Shown here piece after piece: positions 1 to 8,135 of a stretch of DNA of 21,683 nucleotides (its first letter is position 1; every line of letters begins with the position of its first letter). Source of the DNA: CAZGMN01 sp964526905 (GTDB lineage: Bacteria; Acidobacteriota; Aminicenantia; Aminicenantales; Aminicenantaceae). Where the stretch lies: contig CAZGMN010000025.1 in NCBI GenBank assembly GCA_964526905.1, positions 1-21,683 of the forward strand, in the 5' to 3' direction. The position numbers were made by a program, and so were the translations under genes. The notes under the pieces are model-generated. The model did not search any database. It was not told where the DNA came from and saw only the letters and a program-made list of their open reading frames with translations.

Positions 1-4
1 CTCT

Positions 5-34
5 TTGACAGGCCAAGGGGAAATTATTTATCAT
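5..34 (+). promoter_or_regulatory. candidate sigma70-type promoter for the glucosylglycerate operon
   Basis: A perfect TTGACA box lies at 5-10. After an 18-base spacer comes TATCAT at 29-34, which matches the consensus -10 box at five of six bases. Transcription would start near 41, leaving a leader of about 64 bases before the preferred ATG at 105. This is consensus matching by eye. Confidence 0.5.
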
Positions 35-104
35 ATAAGCAAAACTTGATTTTATATTAATCGTTTCTTTGAATCGTGCCTTGCAAAGGAGGCATGTTTT
101 TCCA

Positions 105-920
105 ATGAATTTTCGTTTATTGATTTTCACTGACCTCGACGGCACTCTTCTTGACCAAGCAACATATTCTTTTGAAGCCGCTCTCCCTGCTCTTCATGCC
201 CTGAGAAAGAAAAATATCCCCTTGATTATTTGCACCAGCAAAACCCGAGCGGAAATTGAGTGGTTCCGCTCCAAGCTCGAAAATACTCACCCTTTTATCT
301 CAGAAAATGGCGGAGCGATTTTTATTCCCGATAAATATTTCTCCTTCGACCTTCCTTTCACCAAAAAAGATTCCGAGTATAAAATTATCGAGCTCGGAAC
401 TCCCTATCAAGACTTGAGAGACGCTTTTATTAAAATGAAGACCCGTTTTCCCTCAATATTGAAGGGATTCGGCGACCTCTCAGCTCAGGAGGTGGCGGAG
501 CTGTCTGGCCTCTCCTCCAGCCAGGCTCTGCTCGCCCAGAAAAGAGAATACGACGAGCCCTTTATCTTGGAAGACGAATCAGCCGAAGAAAAAATTCAAA
601 TGACGGCTCGGGCCTTGAACCTCCAGGTCAGCCGCGGCGGCCGTTTCTACCACCTCACGGGAAGAAACGACAAAGGGAAAGCTGTTCTGCTTCTCCGAGA
701 GACCTACATCAGAGTCAACAGCCGTTTAAAAACAGTCGGACTGGGCGACAGCCTCAATGATTTGCCGCTGTTGGAAGTTGTTGACTATCCCATCTTAGTC
801 CAGAAGCCGGGCGGGGTCTATGACCGTTCTCTTCAGCTTGAGAACCTCATCCGTGCCCCAGGCGAAGGGCCGCAAGGCTGGTGCAAGGCTGTCCTCAAGC
901 TCGTCGCAGAAATGATTTAA
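105..920 (+). CDS. gpgP: HAD-family glucosyl/mannosyl-3-phosphoglycerate phosphatase
   Basis: This 271-aa cytoplasmic phosphatase would remove the phosphate from glucosyl- (or mannosyl-) 3-phosphoglycerate to release the compatible solute. HAD motif I is DLDGTLLD close to the N-terminus (residues 10-17 from the chosen start). The motif II serine is in CTSKTR (about 42-48), SENGGAIF follows, and the acidic motif IV is GLGDSLNDLPLL. This set is typical of the MpgP/YedP subfamily. I chose the ATG at 105 because AAAGGAGG (85-92) lies upstream of it; a TTG at 69 would add 12 residues unlike the family. The next gene, 29 bases downstream, is a GT81 synthase, so the glucosyl substrate is favoured over mannosyl. 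Family assignment is secure; the exact sugar is inferred from context. Confidence 0.88.
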   Translation: MNFRLLIFTDLDGTLLDQATYSFEAALPALHALRKKNIPLIICTSKTRAEIEWFRSKLENTHPFISENGGAIFIPDKYFSFDLPFTKKDSEYKIIELGTPYQDLRDAFIKMKTRFPSILKGFGDLSAQEVAELSGLSSSQALLAQKREYDEPFILEDESAEEKIQMTARALNLQVSRGGRFYHLTGRNDKGKAVLLLRETYIRVNSRLKTVGLGDSLNDLPLLEVVDYPILVQKPGGVYDRSLQLENLIRAPGEGPQGWCKAVLKLVAEMI

Positions 921-949
921 GATTATGAAATCAAAAAAAGGAGGATAGA

Positions 950-2164
950 ATGGCAGACTTTTATCAAACAGGAGTCATCCCCACCTTTCACCGCTTCGGA
1001 CCTGTTGATATCGAGCGCATGGAAAAAGAATTGACAGAATTCAACCTGCATCGCCCCATCGCCCTTGTCCTTCCCGTCACTCCCGCAGAGCTCGAGGCTC
1101 CTGCCATAAGGCAGATCATGAATAATCTCCAGGAAGTCTCTTACCTCCATGAAATCGTCATAACCTTGGGAAGAACCGCAGATAAAAAAGATTTTTTAAA
1201 AGCAAGAGAACTTTTTTTCTCCCTTCCCCAAAGGCACCGCATTATTTGGGCCTCGGGTGGATCCCTGGGAAAGCTTTATAAACTTCTTGAAGAGAACGAC
1301 CTCGCTCCTGGAGGTGACGGAAAGGGCCGTTCAGCCTGGATTGCTTATGGATACATTTTATCCAGGGAAGAGAGCAAGGTCATCACCTTGCACGATTGTG
1401 ATATCGTCAATTATTCCCGAGAACTCCTGGGAAGATTATGCTATCCCATCGCCTCGCCGAGTATCGATTATGCCTTTTGCAAAGGATACTATGCCCGAGT
1501 CACAGACCGGATGCACGGCCGGGTGACCCGCCTTTTTGTCACCCCTCTTATCCGCAGTCTGGAAAAATTATTTGGCTACCTGCCGCTTCTCGTTTATCTG
1601 GACAGCTTTCGCTATCCTTTGGCTGGAGAGTTTTCAATGATCATCGACCTGGCCAGAATCAACCGCATCCCTAATGACTGGGGACTTGAGGTGGAAACAC
1701 TGGCGGAAGTCTTTCGCAACTATTCCCTGCGAAGAATCTGCCAGGTGGAGCTCTGCGAAACCTATGAGCACAAACATCAACTCCTTTCTGCCGAGGACCC
1801 AAAAACAGGATTGATGAAGATGTCGATCGATATCGCTAAATCCATCTTCAGAAATCTGGCGATCGAGGGAACGATCATGAGCGAGAGTGCTCTTAACACC
1901 CTGATCATCAATTACCAGCGGACGGCCAAGGACACCATCAAGCGCTACAGCGACGATTCCGCCATTAACGGCCTCATTTTTGATTATCACCAGGAGACAA
2001 ACATGGTCGAAGCCTTTACCAGAGCCATTCAAATGGCCGGAAAAGATTTTTTGGATAACCCCCTCTATTCCCCTCTCATCCCCAGCTGGAACAGGGTCAC
2101 CTCGGCCATCCCGGATTTTTTAAAGCGGTTGAATGACATTGTAGAAAAAGAAAATACTTCTTGA
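950..2164 (+). CDS. gpgS: glucosyl-3-phosphoglycerate synthase (GT81)
   Basis: This 404-aa GT-A fold glycosyltransferase should transfer glucose from an NDP-glucose donor to 3-phosphoglycerate, the first step of glucosylglycerate synthesis. The metal-binding DxD motif is D149-C-D151 within LHDCDIVNY. Other family landmarks in order are GKGRSAW (124-130), the GRVTRLFVTPLI stretch (190-201), YPLAGEF (222-228), DWGLEVE (243-249) and EHKHQ (273-277), the last containing the likely metal-ligand histidine. The C-terminal ~125 residues extend beyond the shorter, roughly 320-aa mycobacterial GpgS. A strong AAGGAGG precedes the ATG. The phosphatase gene is directly upstream in the same operon, so both steps of the pathway are co-encoded. 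A mannosylglucosylglycerate-related role is a less likely alternative. Confidence 0.9.
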   Translation: MADFYQTGVIPTFHRFGPVDIERMEKELTEFNLHRPIALVLPVTPAELEAPAIRQIMNNLQEVSYLHEIVITLGRTADKKDFLKARELFFSLPQRHRIIWASGGSLGKLYKLLEENDLAPGGDGKGRSAWIAYGYILSREESKVITLHDCDIVNYSRELLGRLCYPIASPSIDYAFCKGYYARVTDRMHGRVTRLFVTPLIRSLEKLFGYLPLLVYLDSFRYPLAGEFSMIIDLARINRIPNDWGLEVETLAEVFRNYSLRRICQVELCETYEHKHQLLSAEDPKTGLMKMSIDIAKSIFRNLAIEGTIMSESALNTLIINYQRTAKDTIKRYSDDSAINGLIFDYHQETNMVEAFTRAIQMAGKDFLDNPLYSPLIPSWNRVTSAIPDFLKRLNDIVEKENTS

Positions 2165-2226
2165 AGGTGCTTGGCCCGGCACAAAATTTTGCTTAAAGTC
2201 ATCTTCTTTTCCATTCTCTCTTCAAA

Positions 2227-2255
2227 CTGACAAAGATAGTCATTTAGACTATTTT
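2227..2255 (+). promoter_or_regulatory. antitoxin promoter with overlapping palindromic operator
   Basis: CTGACA (2227-2232), a 17-base spacer and TATTTT (2250-2255) form a plausible promoter. A perfect inverted repeat, ATAGTC-ATTTA-GACTAT (2236-2252), fills the spacer and enters the -10 box. Its arms extend to nine bases with one mismatch. Type II toxin-antitoxin operons are typically autorepressed at such sites. The inferred transcription start (about 2262) falls after the first ATG (2257), which would favour the second in-frame ATG at 2272. Confidence 0.45.
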
Positions 2256-2256
2256 T

Positions 2257-2550
2257 ATGAAAGTGTTACTCATGAAAGAAAATTTTACTCTGACTGAGGC
2301 CAAGGCGAGATTATCTGAAATCATCAATCGTCTTATCTATCACCAGAGAAATATTATGATCACCAAAAAAGGAAAAAGAGTTGCAGTGATTATGCCCTTT
2401 GAAACATATCAGAATTTAGAAAAAGGCCAGAGCAAAGGACTTATTCTCGCCTCTAGAGCGCTTGAAGATATCAATAAAGAGGTCGATGAGATATGCAATT
2501 TGATTTACAGTGAAAGAGAAAGAGAGAAGAGCCGCGAGGTTCCACTCTAA
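2257..2550 (+). CDS. Phd/YefM-family antitoxin, now without an intact toxin
   Basis: This 97-aa protein has the Phd/YefM signature in its N-terminal half: FTLTEAKARLSEIINRL, then ITKKGKRVAVIMPFETYQNLE (residues ~35-55). That is the DNA-binding and dimerisation fold of type II antitoxins. The charged C-terminal tail would be the toxin-neutralising segment. The stop codon overlaps the ATG of the following toxin relic (TAATG), the usual coupled arrangement. Neither candidate start (2257, or 2272 giving MKENFTL) has a Shine-Dalgarno sequence; the promoter position argues for 2272. The cognate VapC-like toxin is reduced to 41 codons, so this is probably an orphan antitoxin or repressor. Confidence 0.8.
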   Translation: MKVLLMKENFTLTEAKARLSEIINRLIYHQRNIMITKKGKRVAVIMPFETYQNLEKGQSKGLILASRALEDINKEVDEICNLIYSEREREKSREVPL

Positions 2551-2675
2551 TGTATCTTTTTGACACAGATGTCTTAAGCAATGTTGTCAAAAAAAATCCC
2601 TCTCCTTATTTATTGAAAAGACTAAAGAAGGTTCCCTCGATTAGCAATCTCGAAAATTTTTTAGATACGAATTAA
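2550..2675 (+). pseudogene. relic of a VapC-like PIN-domain toxin
   Basis: The frame opens with MYLFDTDVLSNVV, the classic start of VapC with the first catalytic aspartate (LFDTDVLS), and continues KKNPSPYLLKRLKKVP. It then passes directly into SISNLENFLD and a stop after 41 codons, whereas VapC toxins run to about 130 residues. The last residues resemble the usual VapC ending (of the type IPxLxxENWL). An in-frame internal deletion of about 90 codons that kept both ends would explain this. Three of the four PIN acidic residues are gone, so it should have no nuclease activity. The N-terminal identity is firm; the C-terminal match is tentative. Confidence 0.7.
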
Positions 2676-2772
2676 GCGTCGAGACCAACCTTTTAAAATT
2701 TACAAATTAAAACAAAGGTAAGATGATCGAGAAAGCGCAGCCAAGATAAGTTTTGATTATATTTAATCTTTA

Positions 2773-2801
2773 TAGACGATAGACTTGTTCTTTTATATAA
2801 T
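2773..2801 (+). promoter_or_regulatory. candidate promoter of the S9 peptidase gene
   Basis: TATAAT at 2796-2801 is a perfect -10 box. TAGACG at 2773-2778 (four of six) lies 17 bases upstream. AAAAAGGAGGAAAG follows directly and leads to the ATG at 2822, so the untranslated leader would be very short. Confidence 0.45.
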
Positions 2802-2821
2802 CCTGCAAAAAGGAGGAAAGG

Positions 2822-5128
2822 ATGAAGGCTTCAAGACTTATTGCGATTTCGGTCATCATGGCTTCCTTTGCTCTTATTCCTATCTCTCTAAGAGCGCAGG
2901 GGGCTCTGGAAGATTATAAGCGCGCCGAGAAGTTGCTTCCAATGAATGTCCGCAAGCTGGTCTTCAATGAACGGGTGACACCCCGCTGGATCGAAAAGAG
3001 TTCCCGGTTCTGGTACAAGAAGGACTTGAGAGAAGGAAAAATCTTTCTCTTGGTCGACCCGGAGCGGAACTTGCTCAAGCCAGGCTTTGACCACGAAAAA
3101 CTTGCCCAAGCCCTCTCTGCGGCTTCTGGAGAGAAATACCAATCCAACAAGTTGCCCTTTGACAGCTTCACCTTCATCGATAAAGAAACAGCCATTCAAT
3201 TCAACATAGGAAAAATAACCTGGACTTGTGAACTCAAGACTTACAAATGCACAAAGGCTGAGAAAAAAGAGGCTGCCATCGATGAGCTCCCATCTCCCGA
3301 CAAGAAATGGATTGCCTTTGTGCGAAATTATAACCTCTATATCCGCCTGGCATCGACAGATGAGGAAATCCAGTTGAGTCATGACGGCCAGGAATCCTAT
3401 GCCTATGCCTCCTCCTCGCCAGACCTCCAGCAGCTCATCCGCGCCGGTGTTGGCACTCCAAAAATGAGAGTCTCTGCAACCTGGTCGCCCGATTCGAAGA
3501 AGCTGCTGACAATGCGGATTGATGAGCGAAAAGCAAAAAGGCATCATCTCCTCCAGTTTGCCCCTCCAGGAGAGCAGCGGGCAAAGCTTTTTTCCTGGGT
3601 TTATCCTCTTCCCGGCGATGAATTTCTCCCTCAAGGAGAGCCAGTTGTTTTTGATGTCGAAGGAAAAAAACAGATTCCGATTGACTGCAAACCGCTCCTC
3701 CTCGACTTCCTGATGTGGAAGGCAGGAGGCGACGGAGTCTGGACAGAAGACAGCCAGAGTATCTATTTCGCCGAGACAGAGCGAGGTTACCAGAAGGTCA
3801 ACCTCTACGAAGCCGACCCAAACACGGGCAAAACTCGGCTCGTCCTCAGCGAGACATCGGAAACGTGTGTCGATCCCCACATGACTTATTTAAGCATCAT
3901 CGGCAACGGCTCAGAGCTTATCTGGGGCTCGGAAAGGGATGGCTGGTGCCATCTCTATCTCTTTGACGGCAAGAGCGGTGAGCTCAAGAATCAAATCACC
4001 AAAGGCGAATTTGTGGTTCGGGAGATTGTTCATGTCGACGAGAAAAACCGCCAGGTCTATTTCATCGCTGGGGGAAAGGAGATGGGCCGCGACCCCTACC
4101 TGCGCCATTTATACCGGGTGAACCTTGACGGCACAAAACTCAGGCTGCTGACTCCCGAAGATGCCGATCATAGTCTCAGGATTTCTCCAGATGGAAAATA
4201 TTTTGTCGATACCTATTCCAAGATCAACACTGTTCCTGTCTCAGTTCTCTGCCGCAGCTCGGACGGAAAGCTGATTCGTGAGCTGGAAAAAGCAGATGTC
4301 GAATTGCTCCTGGCCGCAGGCTGGCCGTGGCCAGAGCCTTTTCAAGTCAAGGGCCGGGACGGAAAGACCGATATCTACGGCGCAATCTACCGGACGTCGA
4401 ACCTCAATCCCTCACAGAAATATCCGGTCATCGACGGCATCTATAACGGACCGCAGGCCGTCCGAACTCCCAAATCCTTCCAAGCTTCCTCGCACGACCA
4501 AGCCATCGCCGAGCTGGGATTCATCGTGGTGACAATCGACGGCATGGGAACAGCCATGCGCTCCAAAGCTTTCCACAATGTCTCTTACAAAAACCTCGGG
4601 GATTCTGGACTTGAAGACCACATCCTGGCCATAAAACAGCTGGCAGAGAAATATCCTTATCTGGATTTAGACCGCGTCGGAATCTACGGCCATTCGGCCG
4701 GAGGGTATGACTCTGCCCATGCCCTGCTTACCCACCCTGAATTCTACAAGGTCGCAGTCTCCTCATCCGGATGCCACGACAATCGGAGCGACAAAGTCTG
4801 GTGGAATGAGCTCTGGATGGGCTATCCTCTGGGAGAGCATTATAAGCAGCAAGCCAACCCCACTCTGGCTGCAAATTTAAAAGGCAAGCTCCTCCTTGTC
4901 CATGGCGACCTGGATGACAATGTCCATCCTGCGGCTACACTGCAGCTTGTCGATGCCCTGATCAAGGCCAACAAGGATTTTGACCTGCTGATCATGCCCA
5001 ACAGGCATCATGCTCTGGGCAACGGCTACTTTGTCCGGAAAAGATGGGACTATTTTGTCAAGAACCTTTTAGGCGTCGAGCCTCCCAAAGAATATCCGCT
5101 CCTCGAGCCTGAGGAAAGAGTTCGGTAA
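2822..5128 (+). CDS. secreted dipeptidyl-peptidase-IV-like S9 family peptidase
   Basis: This 768-aa exported serine exopeptidase should release dipeptides from peptides in the periplasm or outside the cell. A Sec signal peptide covers residues 1-25, ending LRAQG. The N-terminal beta-propeller carries ERDGWCHLYL (371-380), characteristic of the DPP-IV branch. The C-terminal alpha/beta-hydrolase domain begins near 510. The catalytic triad can be read as S625 in GHSAGG, D699 in GDLDDNVHP and H730 in PNRHHALG. YNGPQ (541-545) lies near the oxyanion-hole region. Length fits the S9B family (about 700-800). AAAGGAGGAAAGG precedes the ATG. It is flanked by its own candidate promoter and appears monocistronic. 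Confidence 0.92.
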   Translation: MKASRLIAISVIMASFALIPISLRAQGALEDYKRAEKLLPMNVRKLVFNERVTPRWIEKSSRFWYKKDLREGKIFLLVDPERNLLKPGFDHEKLAQALSAASGEKYQSNKLPFDSFTFIDKETAIQFNIGKITWTCELKTYKCTKAEKKEAAIDELPSPDKKWIAFVRNYNLYIRLASTDEEIQLSHDGQESYAYASSSPDLQQLIRAGVGTPKMRVSATWSPDSKKLLTMRIDERKAKRHHLLQFAPPGEQRAKLFSWVYPLPGDEFLPQGEPVVFDVEGKKQIPIDCKPLLLDFLMWKAGGDGVWTEDSQSIYFAETERGYQKVNLYEADPNTGKTRLVLSETSETCVDPHMTYLSIIGNGSELIWGSERDGWCHLYLFDGKSGELKNQITKGEFVVREIVHVDEKNRQVYFIAGGKEMGRDPYLRHLYRVNLDGTKLRLLTPEDADHSLRISPDGKYFVDTYSKINTVPVSVLCRSSDGKLIRELEKADVELLLAAGWPWPEPFQVKGRDGKTDIYGAIYRTSNLNPSQKYPVIDGIYNGPQAVRTPKSFQASSHDQAIAELGFIVVTIDGMGTAMRSKAFHNVSYKNLGDSGLEDHILAIKQLAEKYPYLDLDRVGIYGHSAGGYDSAHALLTHPEFYKVAVSSSGCHDNRSDKVWWNELWMGYPLGEHYKQQANPTLAANLKGKLLLVHGDLDDNVHPAATLQLVDALIKANKDFDLLIMPNRHHALGNGYFVRKRWDYFVKNLLGVEPPKEYPLLEPEERVR

Positions 5129-5161
5129 TGCTTTATTCCTATTCTGAACAATTCTTGATTA

Positions 5162-5190
5162 TTGCTTCACATCAATGATTAACGTATAAT
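5162..5190 (+). promoter_or_regulatory. candidate promoter upstream of the MFS gene
   Basis: TATAAT at 5185-5190 lies 17 bases after TTGCTT (5162-5167), which matches only half of the -35 consensus. Transcription would begin near 5197, about 120 bases before the MFS start. The 189-base gap between the S9 and MFS genes shows no clear intrinsic terminator. Confidence 0.35.
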
Positions 5191-5317
5191 CCACCGCCTA
5201 TATATTTTTTGAATTGATTGCTTATCACCAGATTGACTCTCCTTGGGGAAGCAAATCCTGTCCCTTTATTTAATCCTGAGAGAAGAGTTCAAGTGGAGAT
5301 GAGGAAATTGCAGGCCG

Positions 5318-6574
5318 ATGACCATAAGACAGGAAATCGTTGACTTCAGACATAGGTTCAGGTGGGCGGAGACTTTTGCCGCGCTCAAAAGCCGCAACTA
5401 CCGTCTCTGGTTCTTCGGCCAGATGATTTCCCTGTTCGGGACATGGATGCAGACCACAGCCCAAGGATTCCTTGTTTTTGAATTAACACATTCGCCGATC
5501 TACCTCGGCTACGTCGCATTTGCTTCTGGAGTTCCAACCTGGCTTTTCATGCTCTATGCGGGTGTGGTTGCCGACAGGATGCCGCGGCGGAGCTTGCTCC
5601 TCATCACTCAGACGGCGATGATGATTCTGGCTTTTATCCTGGCCGGTCTCACCTTTCTCAATCTTGTCCAGCCGTGGCACATCATTCTCTTAGCCTTTGG
5701 GCTCGGAATAGCCAATGCTTTTGATGCGCCAGCGCGCCAGGCTTTTGTCCTGGAGATGGTCGACCGTGAAGACTTGACCAACGCCATCGCTCTCAATTCA
5801 TCCATGTTCAACTCAGCGACCGCCTTCGGGCCGGCGATTGCCGGAGTGACTTATGCCGCCTTTGGCCCCGCTTGGTGCTTCACCATCAATGGAATCTCAT
5901 TTCTGGCCATCATCGTCGGCTTGCTGGCAATGAAGAATTTAAATCCACAACCAAAACTTAAACAGCAGAATTCTGTGCTGATCGACCTGAAAGAAGGGCT
6001 GAGCTATGTCTTTTCCCACCCGATGATTCGGATTTTGATCGGCCTTGTGGGCGTGACGACTCTCTTCGGCGTTTCCTTTGTGACTCTCATCCCAGCCTGG
6101 ACAGTGAGGATTCTTCACGGCAACGCCTCGGTCAACGGCCTTCTCCTTTCAGCGCGAGGCCTGGGGGCGTTGATCAGCGCCCTGACGATTGCTTCTCTCG
6201 GCCGTTTCAAATTCAAAGGCAAGCTCTTATCTTTCGGCACATATGCTTTTCCCATCGGCCTGACGGCTTTTGCCCTGGCACGATGGCTGCCGCTCTCAGT
6301 CCTTGCTCTAATCGGTGTCGGCTGGGCATCGATTCTCATCTTCAACCTGGCCAATGCCCTTGTTCAAACCTTAACCTCAGACCAACTGCGAGGACGAGTG
6401 ATGAGTGCCTACAGTTTCACCTTTTTCGGCTTTATGCCGCTTGGCGGGCTGCTGGCAGGAGTTGTTGCCGAGAAAATCGGCGAGCCGGCAACTATTCTGC
6501 TCTGGGCTCTGATTCTGATTGGGTCTGCCGCCTCAATCTGGACATTTCTGCCAAAGATTCGAGAGCTCCAGTGA
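5318..6574 (+). CDS. MFS exporter, EntS-like (MFS_3 type)
   Basis: This 418-aa inner-membrane protein has about 12 hydrophobic segments and is probably a proton-driven exporter of small molecules. The N-terminal part reads RNYRLWFFGQMISLFGTWMQ (residues 26-45), typical of the EntS/MFS_3 group. The cytoplasmic loop 2-3 motif A is present as GVVADRMPRRS (82-92). A second-half counterpart appears as DQLRGRVMSAY. The ribosome site is modest (GAGGAA at 5301-5306, 11 bases from the ATG). The gene converges on TrpB2, with only 32 bases between their stops. The substrate cannot be deduced; siderophore or drug export is known for relatives but is not shown here. Confidence 0.85.
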   Translation: MTIRQEIVDFRHRFRWAETFAALKSRNYRLWFFGQMISLFGTWMQTTAQGFLVFELTHSPIYLGYVAFASGVPTWLFMLYAGVVADRMPRRSLLLITQTAMMILAFILAGLTFLNLVQPWHIILLAFGLGIANAFDAPARQAFVLEMVDREDLTNAIALNSSMFNSATAFGPAIAGVTYAAFGPAWCFTINGISFLAIIVGLLAMKNLNPQPKLKQQNSVLIDLKEGLSYVFSHPMIRILIGLVGVTTLFGVSFVTLIPAWTVRILHGNASVNGLLLSARGLGALISALTIASLGRFKFKGKLLSFGTYAFPIGLTAFALARWLPLSVLALIGVGWASILIFNLANALVQTLTSDQLRGRVMSAYSFTFFGFMPLGGLLAGVVAEKIGEPATILLWALILIGSAASIWTFLPKIRELQ

Positions 6575-6606
6575 GGAGTACAACCTGTTTGAGATTGCGG
6601 TTGAGC

Positions 6607-7908
6607 TCATCTTATTGAATTTCTGGCAAAAGCATTGATGTCGAGAAAGCCATGTCCTGAAAGATTGAAGAGGATGACCTTTTCCTTCTTTTCTCTTTTT
6701 GCTTCAAGCGCCTCATCGATGACAGCGGCCACAGCATGGGCTGACTCTGGAGCAGGAAGGATTCCCTCTGACTTGAAGAAATACTTGGCTGAATCAAAAA
6801 TTCTCTCTTGAGAGTAGGCCCGCGGCTCGATGATTCCCATTGAAACCAGATGGCTGACAAGAGGCGCCATGCCATGATATCTCAATCCTCCAGCATGGAT
6901 GGGCTCGGGAATAAAATCCATACCCAGAGTGTACATGTAAAGAAGAGGGGTTAAGCCAGCCGTATCGCCGTGGTCGTATCTTAAATCACCTTGAGTGAGG
7001 GAGGGGCAGGCTTTCGGTTCTGCGGCTATGAATCGCAATTTTTTCCCTTCTTTCAAATTCCTCCTGATAAAAGGAAAGGAAAGGCCGGAAAAATTCGAGC
7101 CTCCGCCAACACACCCGACCACAATATCAGGCTCAGCGCCCAGTTCATGCATCTGTCTTTCAGCCTCTAGCCCAATCACTGTTTGATGCATCAAAACAGC
7201 ATCCAGAACCGAGCCAAGAGAATATCTCGTGCTGGGGCTCTTTAACGCCAGCTCTAGGGCTTCAGAGATAGCAATGCCCAAGCTTCCAGGGTGGTTCGGG
7301 TCTTTTTGATAAAACTTTTTCCCTGATTCAGTAAGATTGCTCGGACTCTCCTCGACCTTGGCTCCAAAAAGCTCCATCAGAATCCGCCTTCCTGGCTTCT
7401 GGCGGTAGCTGATTCTAACCATGAACACAGCCACTTCCACTCCGAAAACAGAGCCGGCATGTGAAAGAGCAGAGCCCCATTGGCCTGCGCCAGTTTCAGT
7501 GGTTAAAGCTTTGACTCCTTCTTTTGCCGCAAGATAAGCCTGAACGAGCGCTGTATTGCTCTTGTGGCTTCCAGTCGGGCCTTCTCCCTCATACTTGTAG
7601 AAAATATGAGCCGGTGTCTCAAGCCTCTCTCTCAAGTAAGACGCATAAACAAGAGGAGTAGGCCTGTAGATAGAAAATTTTTCCCGAACTTCATCCGGAA
7701 TGGGAACAAACCTCTCGAGTGTCGCTTCTTGGGCGATGAAGCCCTTGGGAAAAACAGGCTCAAGGTCTTTGGGCTGGATTGGATTTTTTGTTGCTGGATG
7801 AAGTGCCGGCTTGGGAAGATTGGGTAAATCAGCCTTTATGTTGTAGAAAAATTTTGGCAAGTCTTCTTTTTTTCTTGTTGAAAAACGATTTAGATAAGAG
7901 CCATTCAT
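6607..7908 (-). CDS. trpB2: TrpB2-type tryptophan synthase beta chain
   Basis: This 433-aa PLP enzyme should condense serine with indole to give tryptophan. The PLP lysine is K116 in GPTGSHKSN. Other landmarks are ETGAGQWGSAL (138-148), the phosphate-binding GGGSN (268-272), HAGGLRYHG (338-346) and PAPESAHA (385-392). The extended N-terminus and the SYRQKPGRR segment mark the TrpB2 class rather than classical TrpB1. TrpB2 enzymes often act without the alpha subunit, and no trpA or other trp gene is present in this window. AAAGGAGAAAG sits a few bases before the ATG. Loss of classical pairing means indole salvage or a broader beta-replacement role remains possible. Confidence 0.9.
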   Translation of the reverse strand: MNGSYLNRFSTRKKEDLPKFFYNIKADLPNLPKPALHPATKNPIQPKDLEPVFPKGFIAQEATLERFVPIPDEVREKFSIYRPTPLVYASYLRERLETPAHIFYKYEGEGPTGSHKSNTALVQAYLAAKEGVKALTTETGAGQWGSALSHAGSVFGVEVAVFMVRISYRQKPGRRILMELFGAKVEESPSNLTESGKKFYQKDPNHPGSLGIAISEALELALKSPSTRYSLGSVLDAVLMHQTVIGLEAERQMHELGAEPDIVVGCVGGGSNFSGLSFPFIRRNLKEGKKLRFIAAEPKACPSLTQGDLRYDHGDTAGLTPLLYMYTLGMDFIPEPIHAGGLRYHGMAPLVSHLVSMGIIEPRAYSQERIFDSAKYFFKSEGILPAPESAHAVAAVIDEALEAKREKKEKVILFNLSGHGFLDINAFARNSIR

Positions 7909-7986
7909 TTCTTTCTCCTTTCTAAATGTACAAAGTCAATCAGAGATTTTTATTGGAAAATAGAGGTAGGGTAAAAGATGGTTATA

Positions 7987-8004
7987 GGGCGGATGAGCCC
8001 GCCC
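7987..8004. repeat. short GC-rich palindrome
   Basis: GGGCGG (7987-7992), loop ATGAGC, CCGCCC (7999-8004) forms a perfect six-pair hairpin in an otherwise AT-rich gap. There is no T-run on either side, so it does not look like a normal intrinsic terminator. It may be a dispersed palindromic repeat. The rest of 7909-8100 has no supportable gene. Confidence 0.4.
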
Positions 8005-8100
8005 ACCAGAGAAGGAGGGTGTAAGAAGCTAAACGGCATGAAATGCTTCTTAAATCCTTAATCATGAGCGAAATGATAGAAAAAATTTTTCTTTTTGTCA

Positions 8101-8135
8101 ATAAAATACAATTGATGAATAGCATCCTAATTGAT
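8101..8135 (+). repeat. 35-bp direct repeat, copy 1
   Basis: These 35 bases are identical to 12492-12526, in the same orientation; the bases on both sides differ. The repeat holds an imperfect hairpin: AATT-GATG (8110-8117), loop AATAG, CATC (8123-8126), a two-base bulge, AATT (8129-8132). The following bases begin the coding remnant of a hydrolase, so the repeat end coincides with that gene's truncation point. Chance identity of 35 bases is negligible. Probably the end, target or recombination site of a mobile element. Confidence 0.85.

Noticed and set aside
2888..3880. 330-codon open frame on the minus strand opposite the S9 peptidase gene
   Set aside because: It is antisense to an unambiguous peptidase with a full catalytic triad, and its translation shows no domain, signal or plausible composition.
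6575..6606. bidirectional terminator between the convergent MFS and TrpB2 genes
   Set aside because: Only a five-pair CAACC/GGTTG stem with a 13-base loop is visible, with no T-run; too weak to call.
8101..8135. CRISPR repeat reading of the 35-bp repeat
   Set aside because: The length fits, but there are only two copies more than 4 kb apart, with no spacers and no cas genes.
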